64,000 bases of DNA from Roseomonas sp. (lineage in GTDB: Bacteria > Pseudomonadota > Alphaproteobacteria > Acetobacterales > Acetobacteraceae), in contig JADCFN010000005.1 of NCBI GenBank assembly GCA_020249505.1, forward strand, positions 124,001 through 188,000, given 5' to 3'. Positions 42,264 through 51,639 of this stretch are shown in pieces. The translations under genes and the position numbers were made by a program. The notes under the pieces are model-generated. The model was not told the origin of the DNA and ran no database searches. It saw only the letters and a program-made list of their open reading frames with translations. The number at the start of each line of letters is the position of its first letter. The stretch's first letter is position 1.

Positions 42264-45200
42264 CTACCTGAAATCCCGGCTCGCGGGCAGCTTGGCCCGT
42301 GGCGGGCGGCGATCATCCTGCGGGCGGCGGATTTCATCCGCGCGGCCAAGCGCGGCTTCTGCCCAGCCGCTGCCTGCTTCGCGCAACAGCCCCTCCAGCA
42401 GATCGGAACGATCCACCAACCGGCGCGCAATCACGTGAATGATCGGCACTTCGGCGTGGCGATCCTCTCGTTCCACCCGGCCTTCCACTTGCAATAGCCG
42501 CGCACCACGCAGGGCACGCCGATCACGCGCGGCGATATCGGTATAGACCACCAGATTGGCGATGCCGTGTTCATCCTCGATGGTGATGAAAATCACGCCC
42601 TTGGCGGAACCGGGGCGCTGGCGCATCAACACCAACCCCGCCAGGCGCAGCAAGCGGCCGGATTTCCAGCTTTGCAAATCGCGCGTGTCGCGCAGCCCTT
42701 CGGCGCGGAGTTGCGCGCGCAACAACGCCAAGGGATGCCGGCCGAGCGTCAGGCCAAGCGCCGCGTAATCATGCACAATATGCTCGCCCTCATGTTCCAG
42801 CGGCAGAACGGGTTTCGCCTCGGGCAGGATGGGGGTTTCCTCGGCCAGCGCGGCATCCACGCCATCGCGCGGGGCGAAAAGCGGCAAGTCGCGCGGCGTG
42901 CCCCGCGCACCGCGCGCGGCCCAGGCCGCATCGCGGCGGAGCACACCGGGAAAGGCATTGGCGGCAGCGAGTGCACTCAAAGCACCTTGAGAAAGCCCGG
43001 CACGCCAGGCCAAATCCTCCACCGTCACGAAGGGTGCGCCATTGCGCGCGGCGCGGGCGGCAAGCAGCGCCTCGGCATCACGTTGCGCCAGCCCTGCGAT
43101 CAAACGCAGCCCTAGGCGCAGCGCTAGGCCGCCCGCGCTTTCTGGCGCTTCTTCCAGGCTGCTATCCCAATCGCTGGCATTCACATCCACCGCACGCACA
43201 ATCACGCCGTGGTCCCGCGCATCGCGCATGATCTGCGCCGGCGCGTAAAACCCCATGGGCTGGCTGTTCAGCAGCGCACAGGCAAAGGCCGCCGGGTGAT
43301 GACATTTCAACCAGGCCGAGGCATAGACCAGATGCGCGAAGCTCGCCGCATGGCTTTCGGGGAAGCCATAGCTGCCAAAGCCTTCGATTTGCGCAAAGAC
43401 ACGTTCCGCCAATTCCCGCGCGTAACCGCGGCGTGTCATGCCGGCCACCAGCTTGTCCTTATGGCGCGTCACCAAACCCTGTTGGCGAAAGGTAGCCATG
43501 GCGCGGCGCAATTGATCCGCTTCTTCCGGCGTGAAGCCGGCAGCGACAATAGCCAAGCGCATCGCCTGTTCCTGGAATAGCGGCACGCCAAGCGTGCGCC
43601 CCAACACCTGCTTTAATTCATCAGGCGGTCCAAAGGCGGGATCAGGCGCTGGGTATTCCACCGCTTCCAACCCCTGCCGCCGGCGCAGATAGGGATGCAC
43701 CATATCGCCCTGAATGGGGCCAGGGCGCACAATCGCCACCTGCACCACCAGATCATAAAAGGCGCGGGGTTTGAGGCGTGGCAGCATATTCATCTGCGCG
43801 CGGCTTTCCACCTGAAATACGCCCACGGAATCCGCACGCCGCAGCATGGCATAGGTTTCCGCGCAATCGCGCGGCAGGTTTTCCAAAGCCAGCGCCAGCC
43901 GCCGATGCCGCCCCAGCAAATCAAAACTGCGCCGAAGGCAGGACAGCATGCCAAGCCCCAGCACATCCACCTTCATGATGCCGAGTGCATCAATATCATC
44001 CTTGTCCCATTCCAAAACGGTGCGGTCTTCCATCGCCGCCTGCGTCACCACCGCCAATTCCGTGAGCTTGCCGCGCGTGATGACAAAGCCACCGACATGG
44101 GTCGCGGTATGGCGCGGGAAATCCTGCAATTCCTCAGCCAATTCCAGCGTCATCGCCAGGCGCGGATCACTGATGTCAAAGCCCTCATCCGCTGCCAATT
44201 CCGTGAGGCTCATCTCCCGCCCCGGCCCCCAGCCGGCCTTGGCGAGGCGCGCGGTGATATCCTCAGTCAGACCCATCGCCTTGCCCACTTCGCGAATGGC
44301 GCTGCGTGGGCGATAGCGGATCAAGGTCGCGCAAATCGCCGCGCGGTCGCGGCCATAGCGTTCATAAAGGTGCTGGATCACTTCTTCCCGACGTTCATGT
44401 TCGAAATCAATGTCGATATCGGGCGGCTCGCCACGGCTGGCCGAGACAAAACGTTCAAACAGCAAATCATGCTTTTCGGGATCAACTGCGGTGATGCCCA
44501 GCACATAGCAAACCGTGGAATTCGCTGCCGAACCGCGCCCTTGGCACAAAATGCCGCGCGTGCGGGCGAAGCGAATAATCTCATGCACTGTCAGGAAATA
44601 AGGCGCGTAGCCAAGATCATTGATCAGGCGCATTTCATGGGCGATGCGCGTGGTGATGGCACCCGGCACCTGCACCGGCCAGCGCGCCGCGACAGCTTCA
44701 GCAACACGCGCTTCCAGGCTTTGCTGCGCACTCAGGCCCGGGTCCAGCACCTCATCGGGGTATTCGTAGCGCAAATGATCCAGCGAAAAGCCGCGCGTTG
44801 TCGCCAGCACATCAAGGGTTGCTTGCAAAGCATCCGGGTAGCGCGCGAAAAGCCGCGCCATTTCGGCCGGTGATTTCAAATGGCGTTCGGCATTAGGCTC
44901 TGCCGCCTGGCCCAAGGCTTCCACGGTGCAGCGCAGGCGAATGGCACTCAGCACATCCGCGAGCCGCCGGCGCGATGGCACGTGATAACGCACGTTGTTG
45001 GTGGCAAGCAGCCGCGCGCCACACGCTTCCGCCAAGGCCGCGTGGCGGGCAAGTGCGGCCGCGTCATCGCCCAATAAGGGGCAGGCCACGGCAAGCAATG
45101 GCGGCAAGGCAAGGCGCAGCGCAGACAGGCGGCGCAAGGCGGCGGGTGCCACAGGCGGGATGGCGGCCAGCGCCATGCCCTCGGCCGCATCGCACAGCAT

Positions 45201-45536
45201 GGCGAAATCCAGCCGGCATTCGCCCTTGGGCGCGGCCATACGCCCGGCCGAAAGCAAGGCGGTCAGCCTGCCATAGGCCGCGCGATCAGCGGGCCAAACT
45301 AACCATTCCGCGCCATCTTCCAGCCGCAGCCGGCAGCCCGGCGCAAAGGCGAGCCCCGCCGCCTTGGCCGCACCATGCGCGCGCACCACGCCGGCGAGGC
45401 CATTGGTATCGCAAAGCCCAAAGCCTGCATGACCAAGCGCAGCCGCCTGCTCCACCAATTCCTCGGGGTGCGAGGCGCCGTCCAGAAAGGAAAAATTGGA
45501 TCGCGCCGCCACTTCCGCATAGCCAGGCGCGGTCAT
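42264..45536 (-). CDS. dnaE2: Error-prone DNA polymerase DnaE2 (ImuC)
   Basis: A 1090-residue C-family polymerase for damage-induced, mutagenic translesion synthesis. A PHP domain (ARSNFSFLDGASHPEELV) leads to the palm, with the catalytic Asp pair in EPPDIDIDFEHERRE and a third acidic residue in DKDDIDALGIMKVDVLGLG. Finger, HhH and OB (GVIFITIEDEHGIANLVVY) regions follow. Compared with DnaE1 it lacks the tau-binding C-terminus, as DnaE2 should. ATG 45536 overlaps imuB by four bases. Part of the LexA-controlled imuA-imuB-dnaE2 operon. Confidence 0.96.
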   Translation of the reverse strand: MTAPGYAEVAARSNFSFLDGASHPEELVEQAAALGHAGFGLCDTNGLAGVVRAHGAAKAAGLAFAPGCRLRLEDGAEWLVWPADRAAYGRLTALLSAGRMAAPKGECRLDFAMLCDAAEGMALAAIPPVAPAALRRLSALRLALPPLLAVACPLLGDDAAALARHAALAEACGARLLATNNVRYHVPSRRRLADVLSAIRLRCTVEALGQAAEPNAERHLKSPAEMARLFARYPDALQATLDVLATTRGFSLDHLRYEYPDEVLDPGLSAQQSLEARVAEAVAARWPVQVPGAITTRIAHEMRLINDLGYAPYFLTVHEIIRFARTRGILCQGRGSAANSTVCYVLGITAVDPEKHDLLFERFVSASRGEPPDIDIDFEHERREEVIQHLYERYGRDRAAICATLIRYRPRSAIREVGKAMGLTEDITARLAKAGWGPGREMSLTELAADEGFDISDPRLAMTLELAEELQDFPRHTATHVGGFVITRGKLTELAVVTQAAMEDRTVLEWDKDDIDALGIMKVDVLGLGMLSCLRRSFDLLGRHRRLALALENLPRDCAETYAMLRRADSVGVFQVESRAQMNMLPRLKPRAFYDLVVQVAIVRPGPIQGDMVHPYLRRRQGLEAVEYPAPDPAFGPPDELKQVLGRTLGVPLFQEQAMRLAIVAAGFTPEEADQLRRAMATFRQQGLVTRHKDKLVAGMTRRGYARELAERVFAQIEGFGSYGFPESHAASFAHLVYASAWLKCHHPAAFACALLNSQPMGFYAPAQIMRDARDHGVIVRAVDVNASDWDSSLEEAPESAGGLALRLGLRLIAGLAQRDAEALLAARAARNGAPFVTVEDLAWRAGLSQGALSALAAANAFPGVLRRDAAWAARGARGTPRDLPLFAPRDGVDAALAEETPILPEAKPVLPLEHEGEHIVHDYAALGLTLGRHPLALLRAQLRAEGLRDTRDLQSWKSGRLLRLAGLVLMRQRPGSAKGVIFITIEDEHGIANLVVYTDIAARDRRALRGARLLQVEGRVEREDRHAEVPIIHVIARRLVDRSDLLEGLLREAGSGWAEAALGRADEIRRPQDDRRPPRAKLPASRDFR

Positions 45537-47026
45537 GGCAAATCGCCCTGCACCACCCAGCGCCCATCGGCATGACAAAGCCAGAGCCTTTCACCGGAAG
45601 CGAGTTGCACCCGGTGATAATCCCGCGCCGGCGGCAGCGCGCCGCCATGCCACCATTCCGCTTCCAGTCGTAGCGGGCCCTCGGCGCGGGTCAGCGCATA
45701 ATGCCGCCCGCGCCAGCGGAGCGCAGCAGGCGCGCCTTCGGCAAAGGCCGTGACTTGCACGGCTTCCGGCCGGCGGCGCAGCAGCACCGGCGCAGCACGC
45801 GCCCCCCAGCCGGGCGGGGCGGGGCTGGGTGCTTCATGCGGGGCAGCAGCGCGCCATTGCCTCTCTGGCCAATGGCTCGGCAGCGGTGCGGGGCGGGCCA
45901 GGCGCAGCCTTTGGCCGAGCCGGTCCAGCAGCTGCGCCAAAACCCCATCCGGGCGCGGCGCGGCGCCCATGGGCAAGGCGCCCTGCCCTTCCGCGCCCAT
46001 GGGGTCGGTCGCCAGGGCTTGCAGGGTGAAACGCTCAAAACCGAGTTCCGGCGCCAGGCTGGTCAGCGGTTCGGCGAAAAGCCGAGCAAGGTGCGCGGGG
46101 TCGCGGTTTGGCGCGCCGGTGCCGATTATCAGGCGCTGTTCCGTGCCATCCACGCGCCAGGCGGTCAGACACAACCGCCTTGCACCAAGCCCGGCGCGGG
46201 CCAGCCGCGCGCATAGCGCTGCCAGCAGCCGATCCAGCAAGGCGGCAATGGCCTCGGCGGTCAGGATCGGTTCCGGCAAGGCGCGGGTCACCGCCAGATC
46301 AGGCGGCGCGGCGATGGGGGTGATGGGCGGCGCGCGACGGCCCGTTGCGGCATCCAGCGCATCCAGCAAAGGCGCGCCAAAGCGCCGGGCGAGCGGCGCG
46401 CGGGGCTGGCGCAGCACATCGCCAATCACGCGCAGCCCAAGCCGGGCGAGGTCTTCCAGCATGGCGCCCGGCAAGCGCAGCGCTGTGCCAAGCGGCAGGG
46501 GCGCGACAGCTTTTTCTTCCGATCCGGCCTCGATAATCGGCGCATCGCGCCGCACCCGTGCGAGCGCCATGGCAGAAGCCGCCGCGCTGGCAATGGCGCC
46601 TTGGGCCGTGAGCCCCACCTCGGCCAGCTTGGCAGTAAGGCACGCGAGCAAAGCGGCCTCACCGCCGAACAGATGATCGCAGCCGGTAATATCCAGTAGC
46701 AGGCCATCGGGCGGCAGGGCAGCGCTGATCGGGGTGAAGCGCTGCGCCCAAAGCGCCAGATCGCGCAGCCCCGCGGCGCTGGCTTCCGGCATGGCGGGCA
46801 AAACCAGCAAATCGGGCAAAAGGGCTTCGGCATCGGCCAGCGCTTGGCCTGGCTCCAGCCCCGCTGCCGCGGCGTGATGATCCAAAGCAACCAAAAGCCG
46901 CCGCGCGCCCTGCCGCGCCCAAAGCGCCAGGGGTTGATCCGCCGGCAAATCGGGGCGGTTTTGGCGCAAATGCTCCGCCGCCCAGAAGGGCAGATGCACA
47001 GCTAGGTAACGCCGCGCGGGCTTCAT
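45533..47026 (-). CDS. imuB: DNA polymerase Y-family protein ImuB
   Basis: A 497-residue Y-family polymerase relative that, in studied bacteria, is catalytically inactive and acts as the hub linking ImuA, DnaE2 and the beta clamp. The catalytic IDxDxFFAxVE of active Y polymerases is replaced by LAVHLPFWAAEHL near residue 9, and the SxDE palm motif by LLLDITGCDHLFGGE, consistent with loss of activity. ATG 47026 begins MKPARRYLAVHLPF; a longer frame lacks support. It overlaps imuA and dnaE2 by four bases each. Confidence 0.95.
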   Translation of the reverse strand: MKPARRYLAVHLPFWAAEHLRQNRPDLPADQPLALWARQGARRLLVALDHHAAAAGLEPGQALADAEALLPDLLVLPAMPEASAAGLRDLALWAQRFTPISAALPPDGLLLDITGCDHLFGGEAALLACLTAKLAEVGLTAQGAIASAAASAMALARVRRDAPIIEAGSEEKAVAPLPLGTALRLPGAMLEDLARLGLRVIGDVLRQPRAPLARRFGAPLLDALDAATGRRAPPITPIAAPPDLAVTRALPEPILTAEAIAALLDRLLAALCARLARAGLGARRLCLTAWRVDGTEQRLIIGTGAPNRDPAHLARLFAEPLTSLAPELGFERFTLQALATDPMGAEGQGALPMGAAPRPDGVLAQLLDRLGQRLRLARPAPLPSHWPERQWRAAAPHEAPSPAPPGWGARAAPVLLRRRPEAVQVTAFAEGAPAALRWRGRHYALTRAEGPLRLEAEWWHGGALPPARDYHRVQLASGERLWLCHADGRWVVQGDLP

Positions 47027-47712
47027 GCGCCACCCGCTTCCAGATGCAGCATATTGGTCGCGGCGTTGAACGCCACATTCCAAGGCCCCGCCGGGGCACC
47101 ACCGCGTTGGCGGAGCAGCGTCAGGCGCCAGCGCGGCGCGGCATCACTAGCTAGCGGGGCGATATGCCAGCGCGTACGCGCGGCGGAAGCACCCGCAGCA
47201 CCATCCGGGCGGAGCAGCAGGCCAAAAACACCCCCGGCCTCGGCGGCCAGATGCAGGCGGCGCGTTGCGGTCAGATCAAGCCCCTGCCCGCTGCCGGCCA
47301 TCAGCACGGCAGCGCCCAAGGCCGGGCAGCGCAGGGCTTCTTCCATGGCCCAGAGCGCTTCCGGCCAGCGCGCCGCCCGCGCCAGGATCAGCTTGTCCGG
47401 CGTGAGGCCAAAGGGCAGCAGCCCCGGCGGCCAGACAAGATTCGATTCCTGTTCGGTTGCAATCCACAGCACCTGCCCACCGCAATTCGCCAGCAGAATG
47501 GCGGCAAAAGCCACGCCAGATCCGGGACTTGCGGCGCAAACTTCATGTAACGCACCACGCGCCAGGCCAGCCCCGATCAAGCTATTGTCAGCAAAAACCG
47601 GAATGGGCGCGCTGGCATGGCCCCCAGGGGCGCGGGTGGTCAGCCCGGCCAGGGTATCGCGCAGCCGGGCCAGGGCAGCGTTGCGGGGGGAAAGAGGATC
47701 GGCGGCAGTCAT
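47023..47712 (-). CDS. imuA: ImuA, RecA-like protein of the SOS mutasome
   Basis: A 229-residue RecA/SulA-related protein and first gene of the SOS mutagenesis operon. Family segments are LARGALHEVCAASPGSGVAFAAILL at the N-terminus, QVLWIATEQE, LARAARWPEALWAMEEALRC and LHLAAEAGGVFGLLLRP. ATG 47712 has no strong RBS. A LexA operator lies 21 bases upstream, so expression should rise with DNA damage. ImuA overlaps imuB by four bases. Confidence 0.93.
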   Translation of the reverse strand: MTAADPLSPRNAALARLRDTLAGLTTRAPGGHASAPIPVFADNSLIGAGLARGALHEVCAASPGSGVAFAAILLANCGGQVLWIATEQESNLVWPPGLLPFGLTPDKLILARAARWPEALWAMEEALRCPALGAAVLMAGSGQGLDLTATRRLHLAAEAGGVFGLLLRPDGAAGASAARTRWHIAPLASDAAPRWRLTLLRQRGGAPAGPWNVAFNAATNMLHLEAGGA

Positions 47713-47733
47713 GGGAAAGAAAGCTTATCAAAA

Positions 47734-47748
47734 GAACAAAATAAGAAC
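47734..47748 (-). promoter_or_regulatory. LexA (SOS) operator of imuA-imuB-dnaE2
   Basis: On the plus strand GAAC AAAATAA GAAC, i.e. GTTC-N7-GTTC when read toward imuA: the direct-repeat LexA box of alphaproteobacteria, perfect in both half-sites. It is 21 bases from the imuA ATG, so it probably overlaps the core promoter. Confidence 0.9.
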
Positions 47749-47828
47749 AAGTCCTATGTTGTGGCGCCCCCTGTTCCCTCCCGCGCCGGGATTTCCCATA
47801 GTGCCATCACAGCAGAAAGGAGGCCCCG

Positions 47829-48023
47829 ATGGCCCAACCCCTCGATAAGGCGCATTTCGAAGCCCTGATGGCCCAAGCCGGGCTTGACCTGACGGAAGCG
47901 GAAAAGGAAGGCATCCGCGCCGCTTCCATCCACACCCAGGCGGCGGCCGCGCGCGTGCGCACCCCGCGTGAGGTCTCAGTGGAATCCGCCACCATCTTCA
48001 CCCTGAAGGGGGCAGGCGCATGA
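47829..48023 (+). CDS. AtzG-like small amidase subunit
   Basis: A 64-residue protein (MAQPLDKAHFEALMAQAGLDL) of the AtzG-like family, small helical partners that stabilise amidases related to AtzE in carboxybiuret/cyanuric acid degradation. It has an amphipathic helix pair and ends with TIFTLKGAGA. Its stop overlaps the amidase ATG (ATGA), which strongly supports the pairing. The RBS AGAAAGGAGG is excellent. The substrate of the pair here is unknown. Confidence 0.8.
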   Translation: MAQPLDKAHFEALMAQAGLDLTEAEKEGIRAASIHTQAAAARVRTPREVSVESATIFTLKGAGA

Positions 48024-49411
48024 CCAGCTTCCCGACCATTGCGAGTGCGGCGCGCGATATCGCCGCGAAGCGCATCTCCCCCGTTGAATTGATGAAGGAT
48101 CATTTGGCGCGGTCGGAGAAGCTCAACCCGGCGCTGCATGCCTTCATCCGCTTCACGCCGGAGATTGCACTGGAACAGGCACGCGCGGCGGAAGCGCGGC
48201 AAGTCTCGGGCGCGCTGCGCGGGCCGCTTGATGGAATCCCCATTGCCCATAAGGATATTTATGAGACGGCGGGCGTTACCACCACCGGCCATTCCCGCGT
48301 GCTGGAACATCATGTGCCGAAGGCGGATTCTGCCGTGGTGCGGCGCTGGCGCGAAGCGGGCGCGGTGATGCTGGGCAAGCTCGCCACGCATGAATTTGCC
48401 TGGGGCGGGCCTTCCTTTGATTTGCCCTGGCCGCCCGCGCGCAATCCCTGGAATACGGAATGCTTCACCGGCGGGTCTTCTTCCGGTACCGGTGCGGCGG
48501 TGGCTGCCGGCATGATCCTGGGCGGCACGGGGTCTGACACGGGGGGTTCCATTCGCGCGCCGGCATCGCTTTGCGGCATTGCCGGCATCAAGCCGAGCTA
48601 CGGCTTGTGTTCGCGTACCGACGTGTTGCCCCTCTCCCAAAGCCTGGACACGACAGGGCCCATGGCCTGGACGGTGGAAGATTGCGCGCTGCTATTGGAT
48701 GCCATGACCGGGCATGACGCCAGCGATCCATCATCGGCCAATCGCCCGCGGCCTGATCTGCTTTCCGGTCTCAATGGCGGCGTGAAGGGGCTTCGCATTG
48801 GCGTGATCCGGCATTTCCATGAGGATGACTGCAAAGTGAGCCCCGGCATGGCCGCAGGCATCGCGCATCTGACCAGCACGCTTGCCGCGCAGGGGGCGGA
48901 AATCCGCGACGTGAAGCTGCCGCCGCTTGCTGATTTCAACGCGGCCGGCTGGCTTATTCTAGCCGCTGATGCCTATGCGGTGCATGAGACATGGATGCGC
49001 GAAAAATACCGCGCCTATGGCGAGTTTTTGCGCGAAAGGCTGGCGCTGGCTTCGACCATCACCGCCGCAGATTACATCCAGGCGCAGCGCCGCCGGCGGG
49101 AGCTGTGCGATGCTGTTGCTGCGGCGATGCGCGATTGCGATTTGCTGGTGACGGCCGCGCAACCCGGCGAAGCGCGCCCCATTCATCAGATGACGAAATG
49201 GGCGTCTTTTGAGGTGCCGAATTTCACCATCCCCTTCAACCTGACCGGCCAGCCGGCGCTGACGGTCTGCACTGGCTTTGGTGCGGGCGGCATGCCGGTG
49301 GGCGCGCAGATTGTGGGCAGGCCGTTTGAGGACGCGACAGTGCTGCGCGCTGGCCAGGCTTATGAATTGGCGGCGGGGTGGCGCGCGAAGCGTCCGCCGA
49401 TGGCGGGCTGA
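48020..49411 (+). CDS. Amidase signature enzyme, AtzE-like
   Basis: A 463-residue amidase with the Ser-cisSer-Lys triad: Lys in GIPIAHKDIYETAGV, the cis-Ser region in FTGGSSSGTGAAVAAG and the nucleophile in SDTGGSIRAPASLCG. Its pairing with the AtzG-like small subunit points to the 1-carboxybiuret hydrolase/allophanate-like branch. No atzD, atzF or urea carboxylase gene is beside it, so the natural substrate could be another amide or urea derivative. A perfect terminator follows the stop. Confidence 0.87.
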   Translation: MTSFPTIASAARDIAAKRISPVELMKDHLARSEKLNPALHAFIRFTPEIALEQARAAEARQVSGALRGPLDGIPIAHKDIYETAGVTTTGHSRVLEHHVPKADSAVVRRWREAGAVMLGKLATHEFAWGGPSFDLPWPPARNPWNTECFTGGSSSGTGAAVAAGMILGGTGSDTGGSIRAPASLCGIAGIKPSYGLCSRTDVLPLSQSLDTTGPMAWTVEDCALLLDAMTGHDASDPSSANRPRPDLLSGLNGGVKGLRIGVIRHFHEDDCKVSPGMAAGIAHLTSTLAAQGAEIRDVKLPPLADFNAAGWLILAADAYAVHETWMREKYRAYGEFLRERLALASTITAADYIQAQRRRRELCDAVAAAMRDCDLLVTAAQPGEARPIHQMTKWASFEVPNFTIPFNLTGQPALTVCTGFGAGGMPVGAQIVGRPFEDATVLRAGQAYELAAGWRAKRPPMAG

Positions 49412-49416
49412 AACAG

Positions 49417-49448
49417 AAACGGCGCAGCCGCACGGGCTGCGCCGTTTT
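49417..49448. terminator. Bidirectional intrinsic terminator between amidase and alpha-hydroxy-acid oxidase
   Basis: AACGGCGCAGCC pairs perfectly with GGCTGCGCCGTT over 12 bp around a short loop; A residues precede and T residues follow, so it can end transcription from both converging genes. Confidence 0.88.
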
Positions 49449-49464
49449 ACGTATCACCCGCTAT

Positions 49465-50697
49465 TCAACGCATCGGGCGCATATATTCCATGGACATCTG
49501 CGATGGGTTCTGAATGCCCATCATCGCCATGTTGCGATCAATCTCCTCGGACAACAGCCCAATCGCGTGCTTGACGCCTTCTTCGCCGGCCACCGCGGCG
49601 GCACAAAGCATGGGGCGGCCGACAAACACGAAGGAAGCACCAAGCGCCAGCGCCTTCAGCACGTCACTACCGCGGCGCACGCCACCATCATACATCACCG
49701 TCATGCCACCGGCATCGCGCGCGATTTCAGCAAGGCTCCGCAGGCCGGAAATTGTGCCATCCAATTGCCGTCCGCCATGGTTGGATACCATGATGCCATC
49801 CGCCCCCGCATCCCGGCACATGCGCGCATCTTCGGGGGAGATGATGCCCTTCACGACCAGCTTGCCTTTCCAGCGCCGGCGGATCAGTTCCAGATGCTCC
49901 CACGCCAGACCATCGCGCGCGCCAAAGGCGCGCATGAGCGTGCGGGAGACGATGGGCGGCCCGCGCCCGGCATCCATATTCTCAAAATGCGGCATGCCGT
50001 GCTTCAGCATGGTCTTGAAGAAGGTGTTCATCACCCAGCCCGGATGCGTGATGCCATCCCAGAGCAATTGCGGCGTGGGCTTCAGTGGAATGGAATAGCC
50101 ATTGCGCACATTGTTTTCGCGGTTGGATGAAACCTGCACATCCACCGTCAGCACAAAGGTCTTGAAGCCGGCGGCTGCCACACGGTCCACCAGCGGTTCA
50201 ATGCGCTCAGCCTCTCCGGGCAGATAGGCCTGATACCAGGCATCCGGATTGGCCTTCGCCACATCTTCCAGCGGGATCAGCGAAGATGCGCTCATGATCA
50301 TCGGCACATTGCGCGCGCGGGCAGCTTGCGTCAGCACCAGATCGCCGCGATAGGCGACCAGCGCGGAAGCGCCCATGGGCGGCAGGCCGAAGGGCGCGTC
50401 ATACTCCTTGCCAAACAGCGTTGTCTTCAGATTGCGCCCGCGCGTATCGCGCAGCACGCGCGGCACAAAGCCCCATTCCTGGAAGGCCTCGCGATTGTCG
50501 CGCAGTGATGCATCGGTCTCAACCGCGCCCGAGACAAAACCGCCAATGCTGCGCGGCAGATAGCGCGCGGCGGCGGCTTCAAAATCCGGCAGGCTGAGAT
50601 AGCGACGCACGGACGCGGGCGGCGGCGGTGGGCGCGTCTGGCTCAGGTTTTGCGGGGCGGTGGGCGCCTGGGCCCATTCGGGCGAATTCGCCGTCAT
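49465..50697 (-). CDS. FMN-dependent alpha-hydroxy-acid oxidizing protein (LldD-like)
   Basis: A 410-residue TIM-barrel flavoenzyme of the L-lactate dehydrogenase / glycolate oxidase family, oxidising L-2-hydroxy acids. Conserved segments are APFGLPPMGASALVAYRGD, the FMN-contacting VLTVDVQVSSNRENNVRNG, LVVKGIISPEDA with the FMN Lys and SNHGGRQLDG with the catalytic His, then DGGVRRGSDVLKALALGA and VGRPMLCAAA. The acceptor and exact acid are not determined; lactate, mandelate and glycolate are the usual options. A single gene between terminators. Confidence 0.9.
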   Translation of the reverse strand: MTANSPEWAQAPTAPQNLSQTRPPPPPASVRRYLSLPDFEAAAARYLPRSIGGFVSGAVETDASLRDNREAFQEWGFVPRVLRDTRGRNLKTTLFGKEYDAPFGLPPMGASALVAYRGDLVLTQAARARNVPMIMSASSLIPLEDVAKANPDAWYQAYLPGEAERIEPLVDRVAAAGFKTFVLTVDVQVSSNRENNVRNGYSIPLKPTPQLLWDGITHPGWVMNTFFKTMLKHGMPHFENMDAGRGPPIVSRTLMRAFGARDGLAWEHLELIRRRWKGKLVVKGIISPEDARMCRDAGADGIMVSNHGGRQLDGTISGLRSLAEIARDAGGMTVMYDGGVRRGSDVLKALALGASFVFVGRPMLCAAAVAGEEGVKHAIGLLSEEIDRNMAMMGIQNPSQMSMEYMRPMR

Positions 50698-50776
50698 TGA
50701 AGATTCCTTGGACTGACCTGTCTCGGCGCTTTTATTGCTCGGAATTGCGCGGCAGGCCAGCCCAAGGGCGGTAATT

Positions 50777-51622
50777 TCAGGGCCAAAGCGGGCGAATCAC
50801 GTGCTCATAGAGCGTGAAGGCGACCTCAATCCCCACCAGCACCACCACCGCGGCTTCCAGCCCAAGTGCCCGCCTTGCTTGCAACAGGGAGAGCAGCGTC
50901 TGGATCGCATCGCCGATCCAGACGAGCTTGCGTTCCAGCGCGGCGCCCCTTTCGCGAAGCTCATATTCATCCGAAAGCCGGGCATGGAGCCGTTCCAGTT
51001 CCGGGTGATCCCAAAGCACTTCGGGCTTATCCGCGGCCTCTACCCGCGCCAGGTTGCGGCTATGGGCGGAAAGCGCATGGCCAATCTGCCGATGCAAGGC
51101 GCGGGAGGAAAAGCGCAGCCGGCCGGCCGCCCGCAGGTCCGCAACGGCGGGTTCCAGCCGGTCCAGGGCCTCGGCGATGCGGGCTTCCTGCTGGGCGAGG
51201 GCCGCGCTTTTCGCCAGCGCATCGGCAACAACGGCAAGGCGTTCCGGCGCTGAATCGCAAAGCTGAATCACGCCTTGGGCATCAACGCCGTCGCGTTCGG
51301 CGCCAAGCGCGACCAGCGCGGTTTCCTCGGCCATGCTATCGGCGGGGTTGGTGATGCGCGGGCCAAGCGCTGCCAGCAAAGCGGCTTCGTCAGCGGGATC
51401 AGCGCCAAAAATCACCACCGCACCCCATCGGAAGGCAAAGGCGCTAATGGCCGCCGGGGCAGCTATGGGCACAGGGTCTGCCATGGCGGTGCCGCCCGGG
51501 CCAAGGCCGCGATGATCCAGCCTTTCACCGAGTATCACGGCGCGGGCGCGCAATAGGGAGCTTGGCGCGGCATTGGTTTGGCCCAAGCCGGGGTCTTCTG
51601 TGCCGCGCGGCATTTCCTGCAT
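50777..51622 (-). CDS. RMD1 / DUF155 family membrane-anchored protein
   Basis: A 281-residue protein with the RMD1 (YagE) family pattern: the LRARAVILGERLDHRGL start, a hydrophobic AISAFAFRWGAVVIFGAD strand region, a long helical centre, the RKLVWIGDAIQTLLSLLQARRALGLE segment and a single C-terminal membrane helix (AAVVVLVGIEVAFTLYEHVI). Yeast relatives act at mitochondria; the bacterial role is unknown. ATG 51622 is used so that the family N-terminus is included. The second palindromic repeat lies upstream. Confidence 0.8.
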   Translation of the reverse strand: MQEMPRGTEDPGLGQTNAAPSSLLRARAVILGERLDHRGLGPGGTAMADPVPIAAPAAISAFAFRWGAVVIFGADPADEAALLAALGPRITNPADSMAEETALVALGAERDGVDAQGVIQLCDSAPERLAVVADALAKSAALAQQEARIAEALDRLEPAVADLRAAGRLRFSSRALHRQIGHALSAHSRNLARVEAADKPEVLWDHPELERLHARLSDEYELRERGAALERKLVWIGDAIQTLLSLLQARRALGLEAAVVVLVGIEVAFTLYEHVIRPLWP

Positions 51623-51639
51623 GCGAAGAACTTAGCGTA

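Noticed and set aside
43695-44873. 392-codon plus-strand open frame inside dnaE2
   Set aside because: Antisense to catalytic DnaE2 sequence; His/Gln-rich composition typical of a frame shadow.
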